Below, piece after piece: positions 1 through 10,470 of a stretch of DNA of 64,000 bases; the first letter of the stretch is position 1, and every line of letters starts with the position of its first letter. The notes beneath the pieces were generated by a model. The model did not search any database. It saw only the letters and a program-made list of their open reading frames with translations, and was not told where the DNA came from. This DNA is from Platerodrilus igneus. Lineage: Eukaryota; Arthropoda; Insecta; Coleoptera; Lycidae. The DNA lies in the NCBI GenBank assembly GCA_036346225.1, contig JARFIW010001343.1, forward strand, positions 186,001 through 250,000. The letters are read 5' to 3'. A program made the translations under genes and the position numbers.

Positions 1-1530
1 ATCAAACAGATGTATCGCTAGATCAAGGTGATACCAGAACATTGGGATTACCAACGTATTTTGTGGAGATTTGATCCATCCGATCCTCTTGTTGATTATC
101 GATTAAATACAGTTACTTATGGAATTAAAGCTTCATCCTTTCTTGCTCTTCCAGCGATCCAAGAATTATCGAGATTGAAAGCGCCTCGTACCCACCACAC
201 TTCACTTGTTTTGTCGTCAAATTCATATGTAGATGATATCATCACTGGTTCCGAAAACATTAACGAAGCCAACTTGCTAGTTCAAGAACTGACTGAGTTA
301 TGTTAGTTTGATGGTTTTGAACTTAGAAAATGGAATAGTAATTCTATCTTGGTTTTGCCAAATATATCAAATTCACAAATCCAACAAGCTTCTATGACTT
401 TTGTCAGAAACAAATCCCTTTAGTGAAAGTGTTAGAACTTAAATGGTGTGCAAATTCAGATAGTTTTTCATATGATATACAAGTTAGTGAACAACTCTGT
501 ACAAAATGGTACGTTCTGTCAACACCAGCTCGAATTTCCGATCCCCTGGATTTTTTAACTCCAGTTACATTTTTTGCAAAAGGTTTTGTTCCGGGATTAT
601 GGGTTTTGGGAATCCATCGGGATACCCAGCTTTCAGAAAACCTTATTCGTCAATGAGACAAATATTTGTTGCAATTTCCATTCTTATCCGATTAAAAAAT
701 TTCTCGTCGGTTACTTTGTAACGAGTTGAAGCAAACCGAGTCACATGCTTTTTGTGATGCATCGGAGGCAGATTATGCATCTGTTGTCTATTTTCGTTGC
801 TTCGATAAAACTGACAATAATTCGTTTATTTTGTTTGTGCAAAAAGTTAAGCTGCACCCATCAATAGAGTTTTTTGCCGCGGCTAGAGTTGTGTGCAGCA
901 GTTTACTCGCAAATCTTGTAGAGTATGTAAAAAAGAGTTACTCCAAGTTAGACCTTTCTAACATCTTTCTTGGTCGGATTCTACAATAACACTTGCATGG
1001 TTAAAATCATCTTCCAATAAATGGAAAACCTTCGTTGCAAATAGGAATGCTCACATTCAATTTTTAATTGCGCCGTTTCATTGGAATTATGTTATAGCGC
1101 AAGACAACCATGCAGATTGTGCTTTGAGAGGTCTCTCTGCAACTGAACTTATCGAGCATCTATTATAGTGGACGGGACCACTATGATTAAATTCATCTTT
1201 GCAGAAGTGGCCTAAACCACCATTCCTGGATAATCAAGCATCAAACATGCTCTCGCAAATTTATTTCAAAACAAAAGTCACGTTGCTCGTTATCGAACCC
1301 TCAGAACATGTATTGGATTATTTGTTATACACATTGTTGAGTTTTTAAAAAATTTTGAAAATAATTGTTTACTACGGTCGGCTTGGGTTCAATACAAATT
1401 ACCGCACGAAAAATTGACTCGAGTAATTACACTTTGTGAAAGTACGTCGGCTTTCGAATTACTTTAAAATAACATCTTCGCGACTTAAATGAACTCAATC
1501 GAATTTCTTTACATGTTGCTTGTTTGACGC
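1..1530 (+). pseudogene. BEL/Pao retrotransposon pol remnant (RT to integrase linker)
   Basis: Decayed pol of a BEL/Pao LTR retrotransposon; the window opens inside the reverse transcriptase. Fragments in the forward frames follow pol order. 1-306 has IKQMYR at the very edge (next to RT motif A), QRILWRFDPSDP, LNTVTYG and an intact YVDD catalytic box at 226-237. 312-420 continues with FELRKWNSNS. 423-640 has the connection region (KVLELKW, ISDPLDFLTPV). 726-1180 is the RNase H-like part (AFCDASEADYASV, NRNAHIQF, ADCALRGL). 1180-1530 resembles the linker before the integrase. A TAG at 25-27, a TAG at 304-306 and several frameshifts show it is dead. Gag and protease would lie upstream of the window and no LTR is visible. 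The family call rests on typical BEL/Pao motifs and is firm; the exact 3' limit is not. Confidence 0.85.
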
Positions 1531-1744
1531 GAGTGTATCAATTGATTCTCTTTCGTAAAAGCTTCTGTTTATATATAAAAATTACCTCTTTTTTAGAATG
1601 TACAAGTTTTGTATAAAATTCCATTCCAATTACAACACGCCTATCTGACTCAAGTATCTGGGAATTCCTCATTATCATCCAAATCGCGTTTTATTATCTC
1701 GTTAGTGTTGATTTATGTGCGCTGTCCGTCCTACTCTATCTCCC

Positions 1745-2420
1745 AAGGTTATAGTGTCGCATCGCATCTCTCTTACAGTGATTACAAAAGCTAATAAATA
1801 ATTCTTATCAATTTTATCGGTTTTCAACGTTTCTACTGTTTCTTAGAATAAATATTTATTCATTAATTAGGTATATACGTTGTTCTAAGTACGGATGACG
1901 CATTTTCCATATTCATCTCGAAAATTCGAGAATATGTTTTATTCAAAATATTTTATGCTAATCAAAGGCTAATTAATTTAAGCTATTGTTTTATCAACGG
2001 GTTTTGCATATGCAGAAAGATTTGCATCTTCATAATTGTAATAAAAGGATTGGTTTTTACGACAAAACGTGTATTAATACACATAAGTAAGATTAAAGCG
2101 TTATTTTTTAACAAGATTAATATAGTTCTTACGCAAAATAAAACGAATGTTATATATGCAATGGGAAATGTATTTTTATGCTAATAAGTCAATATAAATC
2201 ACTTTGTATTTATCTTAAAGTGATTATTGAAAACACGGAATTGTGTTTTTCGCTACTGCACATTAATTACTATGTATTTACAATGCGCTTATATCATACA
2301 GGGTGATTATTTATAAAAAGTAAGCTACAGGCTGTAACCATGAATTTTCGGAAATTTCTATATTTTCTAGATTCTTTTATATTTTAGTACAATTTAGTAG
2401 TAGAATTCGTGTTTCAATGA
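1745..2420 (+). repeat. dispersed repeat family A, copy 1
   Basis: Non-coding AT-rich repeat that recurs at 16975-17700 in the same orientation and, inverted and split, at 3880-4265 plus 7553-7670. Shared landmarks in order are AATTCTTATC, AGGCTAATTAATTTAAGC, TTTATCAACGGG, ATTGGTTTTTACG, TTTAACAAGATT, TATTTACAATGCG and a block starting ACAGGGTGATTATTTA. No coding capacity or structured ends are clear. It may be an internal or terminal piece of an LTR element, since it lies next to BEL/Pao pol and to the LTR-like repeat at 2990-3690. Confidence 0.6.
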
Positions 2421-2443
2421 TCTTTTCTCGTGACCCCTTATCA

Positions 2444-2447
<4 letters not shown>

Positions 2448-2493
<46 letters not shown>

Positions 2494-2503
2494 ACATATA
2501 TAT
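2448..2503. repeat. (TA)n microsatellite
   Basis: Nearly pure TA dinucleotide run with two interruptions. Confidence 0.95.
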
Positions 2504-2989
2504 TGTTATGGATTCAAAGGGTTAAATCAGTGGAAAACAATAAAATTTTAACCACCCTGTATATAGAAAAGAACGATTTATTTACGCGCAAAATTAATTT
2601 GAGTTATTTAGAGAAAACGGACAAGTATTGACTTATTTTTATAATTCATAATTGGGATATTAAAAATTACAAAAAAAAACAGTTTTAAAGCAAATAGAAG
2701 TTCATAATTAATTTTAATTTATTTTAATTCAACACGTATAAGCATAATAAAACGTGCTTGCGTAACAAAATCAATAATTCCAAGGTAAATGTAGTTCGTT
2801 TTATACAAATACGACGAAATACAAAGTCTAGGAATTGTTGTGCTAAACGTTCGATAATTAACAAACACCTGCGTTTTAAAGGTTACATTCAAAGAATTTG
2901 AGCGTATATTACGATAGGATTTCATAGAAATTGTTTTCACTCGTCAGTTTGGATAAACAGCTGGGGTAACAGATATCTTAAGGAGCGAG

Positions 2990-3690
2990 GGAAATGAACA
3001 ATCTGTAATATACAACAGATAGAGACAGATATAAAGCAAGCAAGGAATTGAAAAGCACGTACGATATACACGTGGAGTGGGGATAAGCTGTCATCAATAT
3101 CGATTTTCTATAACTCAAGTGGGGTTTTGAACGCGACAGCAGACATGCATAAGACAGAGACGAATACAGTTCAGGCGGGGTTTGTGATGACAGAGAATTT
3201 TATCATTGGTTAAAAACAGACAGTTTTCCAAACGTAGACACACGCGAAGGTTGAAAGCACTTTCAAATACGGCACGTAGACCGGAGCAAATTTCAGGAAT
3301 TTTCAAGACGGTTGTATTCAAAATTTTTAGAATTTAAATTTGAAAATAAGCTTTTCACTTGAAGTGTGTCCCGGGCGAGGTTTTAAAACGATATAAATAC
3401 TCTATCTAAATTATTAACGTTCTCTTGTCTTCTCTTCGCTTCTAAATTACGTTACTTCGATAAAGTATTGAATGCTGACCACCATAATAGTAGAGCTTTT
3501 ATTGTGAGTATTGTGCGTGTTGATAATACAGTAAAAATAGTGGTTACAAGTGTAACTCAGTAGTAGCGGGCATCTTATTACTGACGCAATGTACGTGTAG
3601 TGTATACTAAATTAATAGAGGTCCGCCTACTACAATACAAAGCACAAAAATGACACTGGTGAAGCATAAAAGCTTAATCCCCGATTCTAC
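2990..3690 (+). repeat. LTR-like repeat family B, copy 1, with TATA box
   Basis: Clearly related to 9830-10470 over about 600 bp: ATCGATTTTCTATAACT, a CCAAT-type ATTGGTTAAA, TTCAAAATTTTTA, AAGCTTTTCA and a TATAAATACTC core. In both copies the TATA-like core lies about 250 bp before the point where similarity fades. At 3702-3720, just downstream, stands TGACGCCCAATTCGTGGGG, which looks like a retroelement primer-binding site except that it starts TGA rather than TGG. The promoter-like middle followed by a PBS-like motif suggests a solo LTR or 5' LTR remnant. This is inference; no TG...CA termini or target duplication were proven. Confidence 0.45.
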
Positions 3691-3795
3691 GGCAATCTTA
3701 TGACGCCCAATTCGTGGGGCTCGAATGAAGAATGTGAAGGATGATGTTAAAGCTTTGTCCCAGCTTCGTCCAAGAATTAGTTTACGATTCCACGG

Positions 3796-3797
<2 letters not shown>

Positions 3798-3834
<37 letters not shown>
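3798..3834. repeat. (TA)n microsatellite
   Basis: Pure TA run entered through the sequence CACGGCAATATA. A similar GCAATATA entry precedes the TA run at 11372. Confidence 0.95.
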
Positions 3835-3839
<5 letters not shown>

Positions 3840-3879
3840 ACATGATAGATGGGTCACGAGCTGTCATTAAAACCCTAAT

Positions 3880-4265
3880 TCTACAAATAATTGCCACCAA
3901 AATATGAATCAGGAAAATAAAAATTTCCGAAAATCCATGGTTATACCCTGTATAATACAAGACTATTTTTTTATTAAGCAAAAATGTAATTCCGTGTGTA
4001 TAAATAATCACCTTGTATGATAAAATCGTAATGTAAATACATAGTAAATAATGTAAGCCGTATATGTAAAAATAATTATTTTTAAGATAGGTACCTTAAA
4101 ACGCATTAAATGCAAATGCAAATCGATCATTTTCAAGCGTAAATACAAAGCCCTTTTTATAACTTATCAATTATCTTTAAAAAATTACTTTTCCCGTTGC
4201 ATAATATAGCGTAGGAATCATATCAATCTTGTTAAAAAAGTAACGCTTTAAACTTAATGTGTATT
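3880..4265 (-). repeat. dispersed repeat family A, copy 2, distal part
   Basis: Reverse complement of 2070-2420 of copy 1 (TTTAAAGCGTTA, TTTAACAAGATTGATAT, TATTTACATTACG, AAGGTGATTATTTATA). It stops abruptly at 4265 where an RTE-like LINE begins, and the rest of the same repeat resumes at 7553. Confidence 0.6.
4256..4265. repeat. target-site duplication of RTE-like LINE, left copy
   Basis: AATGTGTATT, repeated exactly at 7534-7543 and again at 7553-7562, bounding the LINE-bearing insert that splits repeat family A. Confidence 0.6.
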
Positions 4266-4640
4266 CATCATCATTAGGTCTTCAGTCCTAGAACTGGTTA
4301 GACGCGTACCATCATTGTTCCCTATTCTGAACTAACCTACAGATTTCCCTGAAATATGCACAGTTTGCATCTATAACTGTCTGATCTAGGTCTACATCTA
4401 CCTCTTTTTTCCTATCTCTGCTTGTAATATATCACATATTATTCCCCAAAAATGCCTTAGAACGTATTCCGCCCTACTATTTCTCTTTTTCCCCAGATAT
4501 CCTTGTTCCCATACTATTTCTGTAACTTATTTGTTATTATCTTTGTCTGTCCATGCTATCGTCCTCATACATCTGGAGCATTTCAAAAGACTGCTACCGT
4601 TTTTGTGTGTGCATTTCAACCAACATTTTTTAACATGTTT
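4266..4640 (-). pseudogene. RTE-like LINE 3'-end fragment
   Basis: Minus-strand copy of the C-terminal coding end and tail of the LINE family found complete at 5747-7464. It shares GGTTAGACGCGTACC-type sequence (compare 5765-5780), the CTTTGTCTGTCCATG segment and the region over the basic C-terminus. It begins on the plus strand with CATCATCATTAGG, so the element ends in a short ATG/TGA repeat rather than poly(A), as RTE-type elements often do. Not translatable. Confidence 0.7.
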
Positions 4641-4784
4641 CTATTTATACAATTGAGAGGATCGTTATTAAAGAAGTGTGCGATTGCATTATTGAAAGGC
4701 TTAAGTAGTCGTTTTTTTTTTATATTTATTTTGAGGGGGAAAATTCATTATGATTTAAGTTACCTCTTTGGTAGATTTTAACAT

Positions 4785-5205
4785 GGTTCTGAGGCGACTC
4801 TATGGCGGGTTTACACTTGTCAGATACCACTGTTGTTCTATGAAGATTGTATATGGATCTGAGGCGACCCTATGGCGGGTTTACACTTGTCAGATACCAA
4901 TGTTGTTCTATGAAGATTGTATATGGATCTGAGGCGACCCTATGGCGGGTTTACACTTGTCAGATACCAATGTTGTTCTATGAAGATTGTATATGGATCT
5001 GAGGCGACCCTATGGCGGGTTTACACTTGTCAGATACCAATGTTGTTCTATGAAGATTGTATATGGATCTGAGGCGACCCTATGGCGAGTTTACACTTGT
5101 CAGATACCAATACTGTTCAACGGAGATTGTATATGGTTTTGAGGTAACCTTATTGTGGATTTATACTTGTCAGATACCAGTGCTGTTTTACAAGGATTGT
5201 TAATA
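4785..5205. repeat. 70-bp minisatellite, six copies
   Basis: Direct tandem repeat with GAGGCG (GAGGTA in the last copy) at 4791, 4861, 4931, 5001, 5071 and 5141, exactly 70 bp apart. The unit includes TATGGCGGGTTTACACTTGT and CAGATACCAATGTTGTTC. The four middle copies are almost identical and the outer ones diverged. It lies inside the 3' region of the LINE. Confidence 0.95.
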
Positions 5206-5479
5206 TGCTTATTTTTATGTAATTAGTTATTTTATGTATAAATAGAAATCATGTATGTAGGCTGTATTTCATGTTAATATTGCAAGGAAAATCCAGGAAA
5301 AACTTGCAATGCTACCTAGATATTGTGGGCATTTGATTTTCATTTGTTATTTCTTTAGTAATGGAATCCATTGTTTACTGAAAGTCACGGATTCGTTTGC
5401 AACTCAGTTATTTTTATGTAGGGTTATATAAGCAGCTGCTTTGATTTTGCGTTTTTGGTGGTTTTCTTCTTTTTCTTCT

Positions 5480-5740
5480 TTTCTTCTTTTCAGGGAGTAT
5501 GTGTATTCAGCTCGTTCCCTTTCTATTGTTTTCTAATTTTATACCCTATTTTACCGAGATTCAGTGAAGGAGGTTAAGCAACCTGTGGCTACCAAGATCC
5601 CCAACACTTAGACATTTGCCGAAATAATGGTTTTCTAGTAAATCCTTTCACACACTTAACATTATTCGAGAATATTGCCCAACCAATTCTTGTAGTTACT
5701 TATAATAATCATCATGTTTACGCACAGTTATCTTTTCGTC
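5480..5740 (-). repeat. LINE 3' non-coding module
   Basis: Non-coding block with GGTTAAGCAACCTGTGGCT and CAACACTTAGACATTTGCCG. It recurs at 36276-36430 and 36560-36780, each time directly beyond an RTE-like LINE C-terminus, so it is probably the 3' UTR of that family. Confidence 0.6.
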
Positions 5741-5746
5741 ATTAGT

Positions 5747-7533
5747 TTATCCATCTTGGGATTGGTTGGATGCGTACCTCCATTGATTTCTATTCTGGGC
5801 TAGCCTACACATCTCCCTGAAACCTCTACAGCCTACATCTTTTACTATCTGTGCGCAGTAGTCTAATCTAGGTCTGCCTCTTCTTCTCTTTTTTCCTATC
5901 TCTGCTTCTAAAATATTCCGCACTATTCCCTCATGCCGTAGTATGTGGCCTATCATCCTATCTCTCCTATTTTTACTGTTTTCCACATATTTCTTTCTTC
6001 CCTACCATTTTTAGTACCTCTTCGTTCTTAACTTTGTCTGTCCATGATATCTTCATCATACGCCTGTAACACCACATTTCAAAGGCTTCTACCTTTTTCT
6101 TGTCCGCTTCTCCTACTGTCCAGGCTTCACAGCCGTACAGTGCTGTGCTCCACACATATGTTTTAAGCAATCTTTTCCTTGTTTCTATGTTTGTGGTCTT
6201 TGAGCACAATAGTTGCTTTTCTTGTTAAATGTAGCACGACCTTGTGCTAATCTTTGTTTTATATCTTTGTGCTTTTCCCATCTTGCGTTATTTGGCTTCC
6301 TAGGTAGCAGAAATCCTTAACCTCTTGTAAGTTCGTGTTAAATACTTGTATTCTTGTTTTTGATTTATTTTCCCCACCTTTGCAAACTAGAACTTTAGTT
6401 TTAGTTTTGTTAAGTTTCATACCGTATCTCTCTGTTAGAACCGTTTCCATTTCATTAAGAGCTGCTTCTAACTCTTCCTTGCTAGATGCTAATACCGCTA
6501 TATCATCTGCAAATCTACGCATATCAATTTTTTGTCCCTGCATAGTAATTCCAAATGTCTTTCTGCATTTGACAGTATTCATTGCCTCTTCTATGTACAA
6601 GTTAAAAATCAATGGGGATAGGGCACATCCCTGTCTCACCCCTTTCCTAATGTTTACTTCTCTACGTTCCTGCTCTAATTCTATTACTGCTGTTTGCTCT
6701 TTGTATAAGCTATGTACTATTCGTCTATCCCTATAACTCATTCCAATCCTTTTGAGTATTTCAAACATTTTTTCCAATTTACATTGTCGAATGCTTTTTC
6801 CAGATCTACAAACCCTATATACATGCTTTCCCTTTTCTATTGTTTTCTCCATTATCACTCTCAGAGCTGAAATAGCCTCCCGTGTTCCCCTGTTTCGCCT
6901 AAACCCAAATTGGTCTTCTCCTAGTATTTCTTCAGCTCGTTTTTCCATTCGTCTTTGCACAATTCTAGTTAATATTTTTGACACTTGTGCTGTCAAACTT
7001 ATTGTTCGAAAATTTTCACATCTATCCGCGCCTTTCTTTTTTGGTATAGTTACTATGATGCTACGTTTGAAATCTTTGGGTATCTCGCCTGTCTCATACA
7101 TATAGCTTACAAGTTGGAAGAGACGTTCTGTTACTGCTTGACCAGCGGCTTTTAGAGTTTCTGCTTGCACCTTATCTGTACCCGGCGCCTTACCATTTTT
7201 CAGACTCTTTAATGCTAATTCAAACTCGTCTCGAAGTATAGGATATCCCAAGTCATCATTTTCAATGTCTGATTCCTGTTCTAATGCAGTTAGTTCCTCT
7301 CCTGCATATAAATTCCCTATATATTCTTGCCATCTACTCACTTTCTCTACGTTTTCTATAATGACGTTTCCTTGTGCGTCCCTTATATTTTTGCTATACG
7401 GTTTTATATCCCTAAAATTCATTCTAATTAATTTGTATGCTTCGTCTGTATTTCCTATTTCCATCTTAGTTTGTACTTCTTTGCACTTTTCATCAATCCA
7501 TTGTTCTTTAGCTTTCCTGCATTTTCGAAGAAT
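5747..7533 (-). pseudogene. RTE-like LINE reverse transcriptase, 5'-truncated
   Basis: Reverse transcriptase of a non-LTR retrotransposon. The longest open piece, 7464-6259 (401 codons), reads through the fingers and palm: LNGKAP-type start (SLKNGKAPGTD), SIIVTIPKKKG, GEDQFGFRRNRGTREAISAL, RQGCALSPLIFNLYIEE, then FADDIAVLASS with the catalytic FADD at 6502-6513. Around 6800 the motif A region is garbled by a frameshift that the copy at 37.9 kb lacks. 6209-5973 and 5986-5747 hold the C-terminus (ALYGCEAWTVG, RRDRMIGHILRHEG, basic KKRRRGRPRLDY). No RNase H follows. The endonuclease domain is missing: the element is cut off near 7533 where the target duplication starts. Overlapping frames show at least two frameshifts, so it is inactive. 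Confidence 0.85.
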
Positions 7534-7562
7534 AATGTGTATTAAAAAAAATAATGTGTATT
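7534..7562. repeat. target-site duplication of RTE-like LINE, right copy (doubled)
   Basis: AATGTGTATT at 7534-7543 and 7553-7562, matching 4256-4265, separated by an A-run. Confidence 0.55.
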
Positions 7563-7670
7563 AAAACACGTTTTTTTATTACAATTATGAAGATGCATGT
7601 GTAAACCCCGTTGATAAAGCAATCAAAGCTTAAATTAATTAGCCTTTGTATAGCTCCTCTAGATAGCTTT
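7553..7670 (-). repeat. dispersed repeat family A, copy 2, proximal part
   Basis: Reverse complement of 1965-2075 (AAAGGCTAATTAATTTAAGC, TTTATCAACGGGG, CATCTTCATAATTGTAATAA). It is the continuation of 3880-4265 beyond the LINE. Confidence 0.6.
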
Positions 7671-8639
7671 CATCCTCATACATAAAAAAACAAACACATT
7701 CCTACCACAAACATCAACGTCAACTCTATTTACATCAATATTCACAATACATTAAAATTTCAAAATTAATATTCAGCATAAATTTTAATATCGGAAAATT
7801 TCAAAATTAAATTTATTATCATTTTAATGTGCATCCAGAATTAAAGTCCTTGTAGGATGCCTACTAATTACTATAACAATATATGCAGAGTACAAAGGGA
7901 GCATCTACCACCCCTTTACGTTAATTAACCAGGTTCGTCTAATTGAGCTCAAAGACATACCCAAAATTTTCATCATAATCCAGAACATCAATACTAAATA
8001 CCCTTTCTACTTAAACAAGCAAATTTCACCTTAAAATTAAAATATTATTGTTAGTACCATTTCACTACTGTCCATTTTGAGTAAATCAATTATAAAGTTA
8101 TTCAACACACACTACAATATCAAAGTTCAAACAAAATAGTATAATTTACCTGAAGGTTACTTGCACTCGTAGCTTCAATGTACATCGTCCCTTTTGTTAA
8201 TCACACCATTCCAACTGGGTTATATTTACGGCTTCTGATTCTCAACGCTTTAAAAATTTTCTCCATCACCATTTATTTAAAGTTGTTTCAGGGCTTTTCC
8301 GGAACTAATCTGTGTATATCTGAACCTTGTTTTGTGGATCCAGACCCGTTTATGCACCATTTAAGTATTAATACCCCCGAAAAATAACAAAGAACTTTAT
8401 ACTTCTTTCACCAATATACGCCAAAACTGCCTACTTTTGTGTATATATTTGTCGTTGTAAATTTTTACCAATTGGTACAGTGATACTAAACTTTATTACC
8501 TTGTATCTTCTTTTCTAAGTGCACTAACGTACATTCATTGTAGCACGTATAGAACAAGCTGTTTTAAATCACATAATATTCGAGCAAACTGTTTAAATTA
8601 TTTAATATTAAAACCGGAAAACTATAAAGCACTGTTTAA
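7671..8639. other. unassigned AT-rich DNA
   Basis: No coding region, repeat pair or structured element seen. The short open frames have no recognisable motifs. Confidence 0.5.
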
Positions 8640-9070
8640 CGCGTTCAATCAAGTCGAAGATCTAAGAGAGCTTGTTCATATTAACCTCCGTATATATAGC
8701 GGTTAGCCTGTCTGTCGGCCTGTTCCCCAAAACGGCCAGTTTCTAGAATTTCGTCATTCTATGTTCCCATTCCGTAGCTCGGCATGCGATTTTTACGAAT
8801 TTTGTACTCGCCTCAGTTAAATCTCAGAAAATTTCCACACGGCACGCAACGTCTGAGAATACCTAATTAAATTTTATACAGAAATGTTATTTCTACCTCT
8901 CAATTTTGCCTTTTACTTTCAACCAATCGCAACCCCATGACGTTGCTCTACTCACGCCTTTTTACTATATGTGTCTCGGTCTTGCGCCTATTATCTGTCT
9001 CTATCTACCCTGTTCTTATTAGTGCAAATTGATATTCCTTATTATCGATTATTTCAGTCCATGTGGACTA
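8640..9070 (-). repeat. LTR-like repeat family B, diverged inverted relative
   Basis: On the minus strand this stretch has the same order of elements as 9830-10470: AGAGACAGATAATAGG, a GATTGGTTGAAAG CCAAT-type box, CTCAGACGTTGCGT (compare CAGACGTTGCGTTC at 10080) and a TATATATACGG box near 8690. Similarity is patchy. Confidence 0.35.
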
Positions 9071-9626
9071 TCTGGGTTAAATAACCCCGTATCGCACCTT
9101 CTCGTGAATATTAAGCCACGGTTTCTCCAAGATTCTTTGTAACCATTAATTATCTGCAACATTTACGCAGAATGAGCTTTTTTTATTATTAGTACATTTT
9201 TGTTTAATACCGGTTACTTAAAATAGAGTTAATTAATATAAATTTTGCACGTAATTTTTATTTGTTTCTTTACTAGGGATAATTAAATTACCCGTAAAGT
9301 TTTCTAATACTGCTTCCTTTTATATAAAGCGTCTTATAAATAATTTAAATTTCTTAATTTTAATAAAACGAATGAATTTTTATGCTTCACGCTGTTATTT
9401 AATAACGCGTACCTTTTCCAAAAGCTTCTACACAGTGATTAAAATTATTTGATGTGATTATTTAATTTTCTACCCTGGTCTAAATATGAGTAATATATAT
9501 AAAGTAAGATGTATCTGTAAACAAACTGTTATGAAAATAATAAGAGCCATTGACAAATACAAATCGGGCTGGTAGTTATATAGCCATTAACAAAACATTA
9601 GCTGTATTACTTCACAGGGGAGGAAA
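9071..9626. other. unassigned AT-rich DNA
   Basis: No gene or convincing repeat seen. Some stretches faintly resemble repeat family A. Confidence 0.4.
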
Positions 9627-9673
9627 CATCCACTGACCAATGGTTTCGGCTTGTTAGCCTCATCAGAATGGAA
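9627..9673 (-). ncRNA. hammerhead ribozyme motif (type I, minimal stem III)
   Basis: Read on the minus strand: CTGATGA at 9666-9660; stem II GGCT/AGCC with loop AACA (9659-9648); GAA at 9647-9645; a four-pair stem III ACCA/TGGT with a one-base loop (9644-9636); then the cleavage-site C at 9635. Stem I can form six pairs between TTCCATT before CTGATGA and AGTGGAT after the C, including one G-U. All invariant core positions (CUGANGA, GAA, A-U closing pair, UC cleavage site) are present. Self-cleaving motifs of this minimal type are known from Penelope-like elements and retrozymes. No reverse transcriptase is visible beside it. Confidence 0.7.
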
Positions 9674-9683
9674 TAGTTCCCAA

Positions 9684-9776
9684 GAACCCTATAAAGTAAT
9701 CGAAGCTAATTGCCATAGTACAGTGATTGTTTCGAAATTATATCATTATAATAGCTTAGATTACTTCATAGGGTTC
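9684..9776. repeat. 25-nt imperfect inverted repeat (hairpin)
   Basis: The arm 9684-9708, starting GAACCCTATAAAGTAAT, pairs with 9752-9776, ending TTACTTCATAGGGTTC, around a 43-nt loop. It lies just beyond the hammerhead motif and may be part of the same mobile unit. Confidence 0.6.
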
Positions 9777-9829
9777 GATAATGTAAAATAATGTAAAATA
9801 GACAGAGAAACGTATAAGAAAACGTTGGT

Positions 9830-10470
9830 TACAAGTCACGTCTAATATACACGGGGAAATATGAAGGCCAACAACAAAATCGATTTTCTGTAACTTAAGA
9901 GGAGTTTCTAAATGAGACGATAAATATGAGTAGAGCGGAGAAAGATAGCTAATAGGTGGAGCGTTAGGACGGGGGAAAACTATATCATTGGTTTAAGACA
10001 AAGCAGTTGTGAGAAGCGCGCGTCCGTTGAGTTATTAAACAAATTTTAGTGTAACATTATAATGATCTCGGAATTTTTCAGACGTTGCGTTCAAAATTTT
10101 TAAAAGTGATTTTAAAAACAAGCTTTTCAATGAAGAGAGGTTCCTTGAGGGGTGTGAAAAGCGTATAAATACTCGGACAAAAATATTAAAGCTTTCTTTT
10201 CCTTTAAATCTGAGATCGCGCTTAGATCTTCAACGTAATTGATAGTATATGCTCGTGTGTATTAATTATTGTGTATTCGGTAAAGTCGCATACAACATCC
10301 TGTTTGAAAATAGGTAAAGCTGTAGTAACGTGCCGCTAAAGTAGTAAAAGTGATATTGCACGAGTGGGTGCTAAGGTTTAGATAAAAGGGCGCCATTACT
10401 ACAACGACTCTATTGAATGAAGGGATGGTGCTTGGGTAAGCGAAGCCTAAAGCTTAACTTGTATGCATGA
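9830..10470 (+). repeat. LTR-like repeat family B, copy 2, with TATA box
   Basis: Second good copy of the repeat at 2990-3690: ATCGATTTTCTGTAACTTA, ATTGGTTTAAGAC, TTCAAAATTTTTAAAAG, CAAGCTTTTCAATGA and GTATAAATACTCGG near 10165. The downstream end keeps AGCCTAAAGCTTAA, matching AGCATAAAAGCTTAA at 3680. Non-coding. Confidence 0.5.

Noticed and set aside
2297..2561. A separate MITE with TACAGGGTG / CACCCTGTA ends
   Set aside because: The left terminus belongs to repeat family A (it recurs inside the other copies), so the match at 2551-2561 may be chance.
3607..4011. 134-codon minus-strand frame (and 11282-11497)
   Set aside because: It passes through a (TA)n microsatellite giving IYIYIY runs and covers non-coding dispersed repeats.
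4785..5205. CRISPR-like array
   Set aside because: Units are contiguous 70-bp tandem repeats without unique spacers, in a eukaryotic context.
5460..5504. Pyrimidine tract followed by CAG, like a splice acceptor (also 22755-22801)
   Set aside because: The first lies in LINE non-coding DNA; the second is explained as the antisense poly(A) tail of a minus-strand LINE. No exons adjoin.
6335..7105. Plus-strand frames of 117-133 codons, and 37433-37957, 38038-38487
   Set aside because: Antisense shadows of the LINE reverse transcriptase; hydrophobic low-information peptides.
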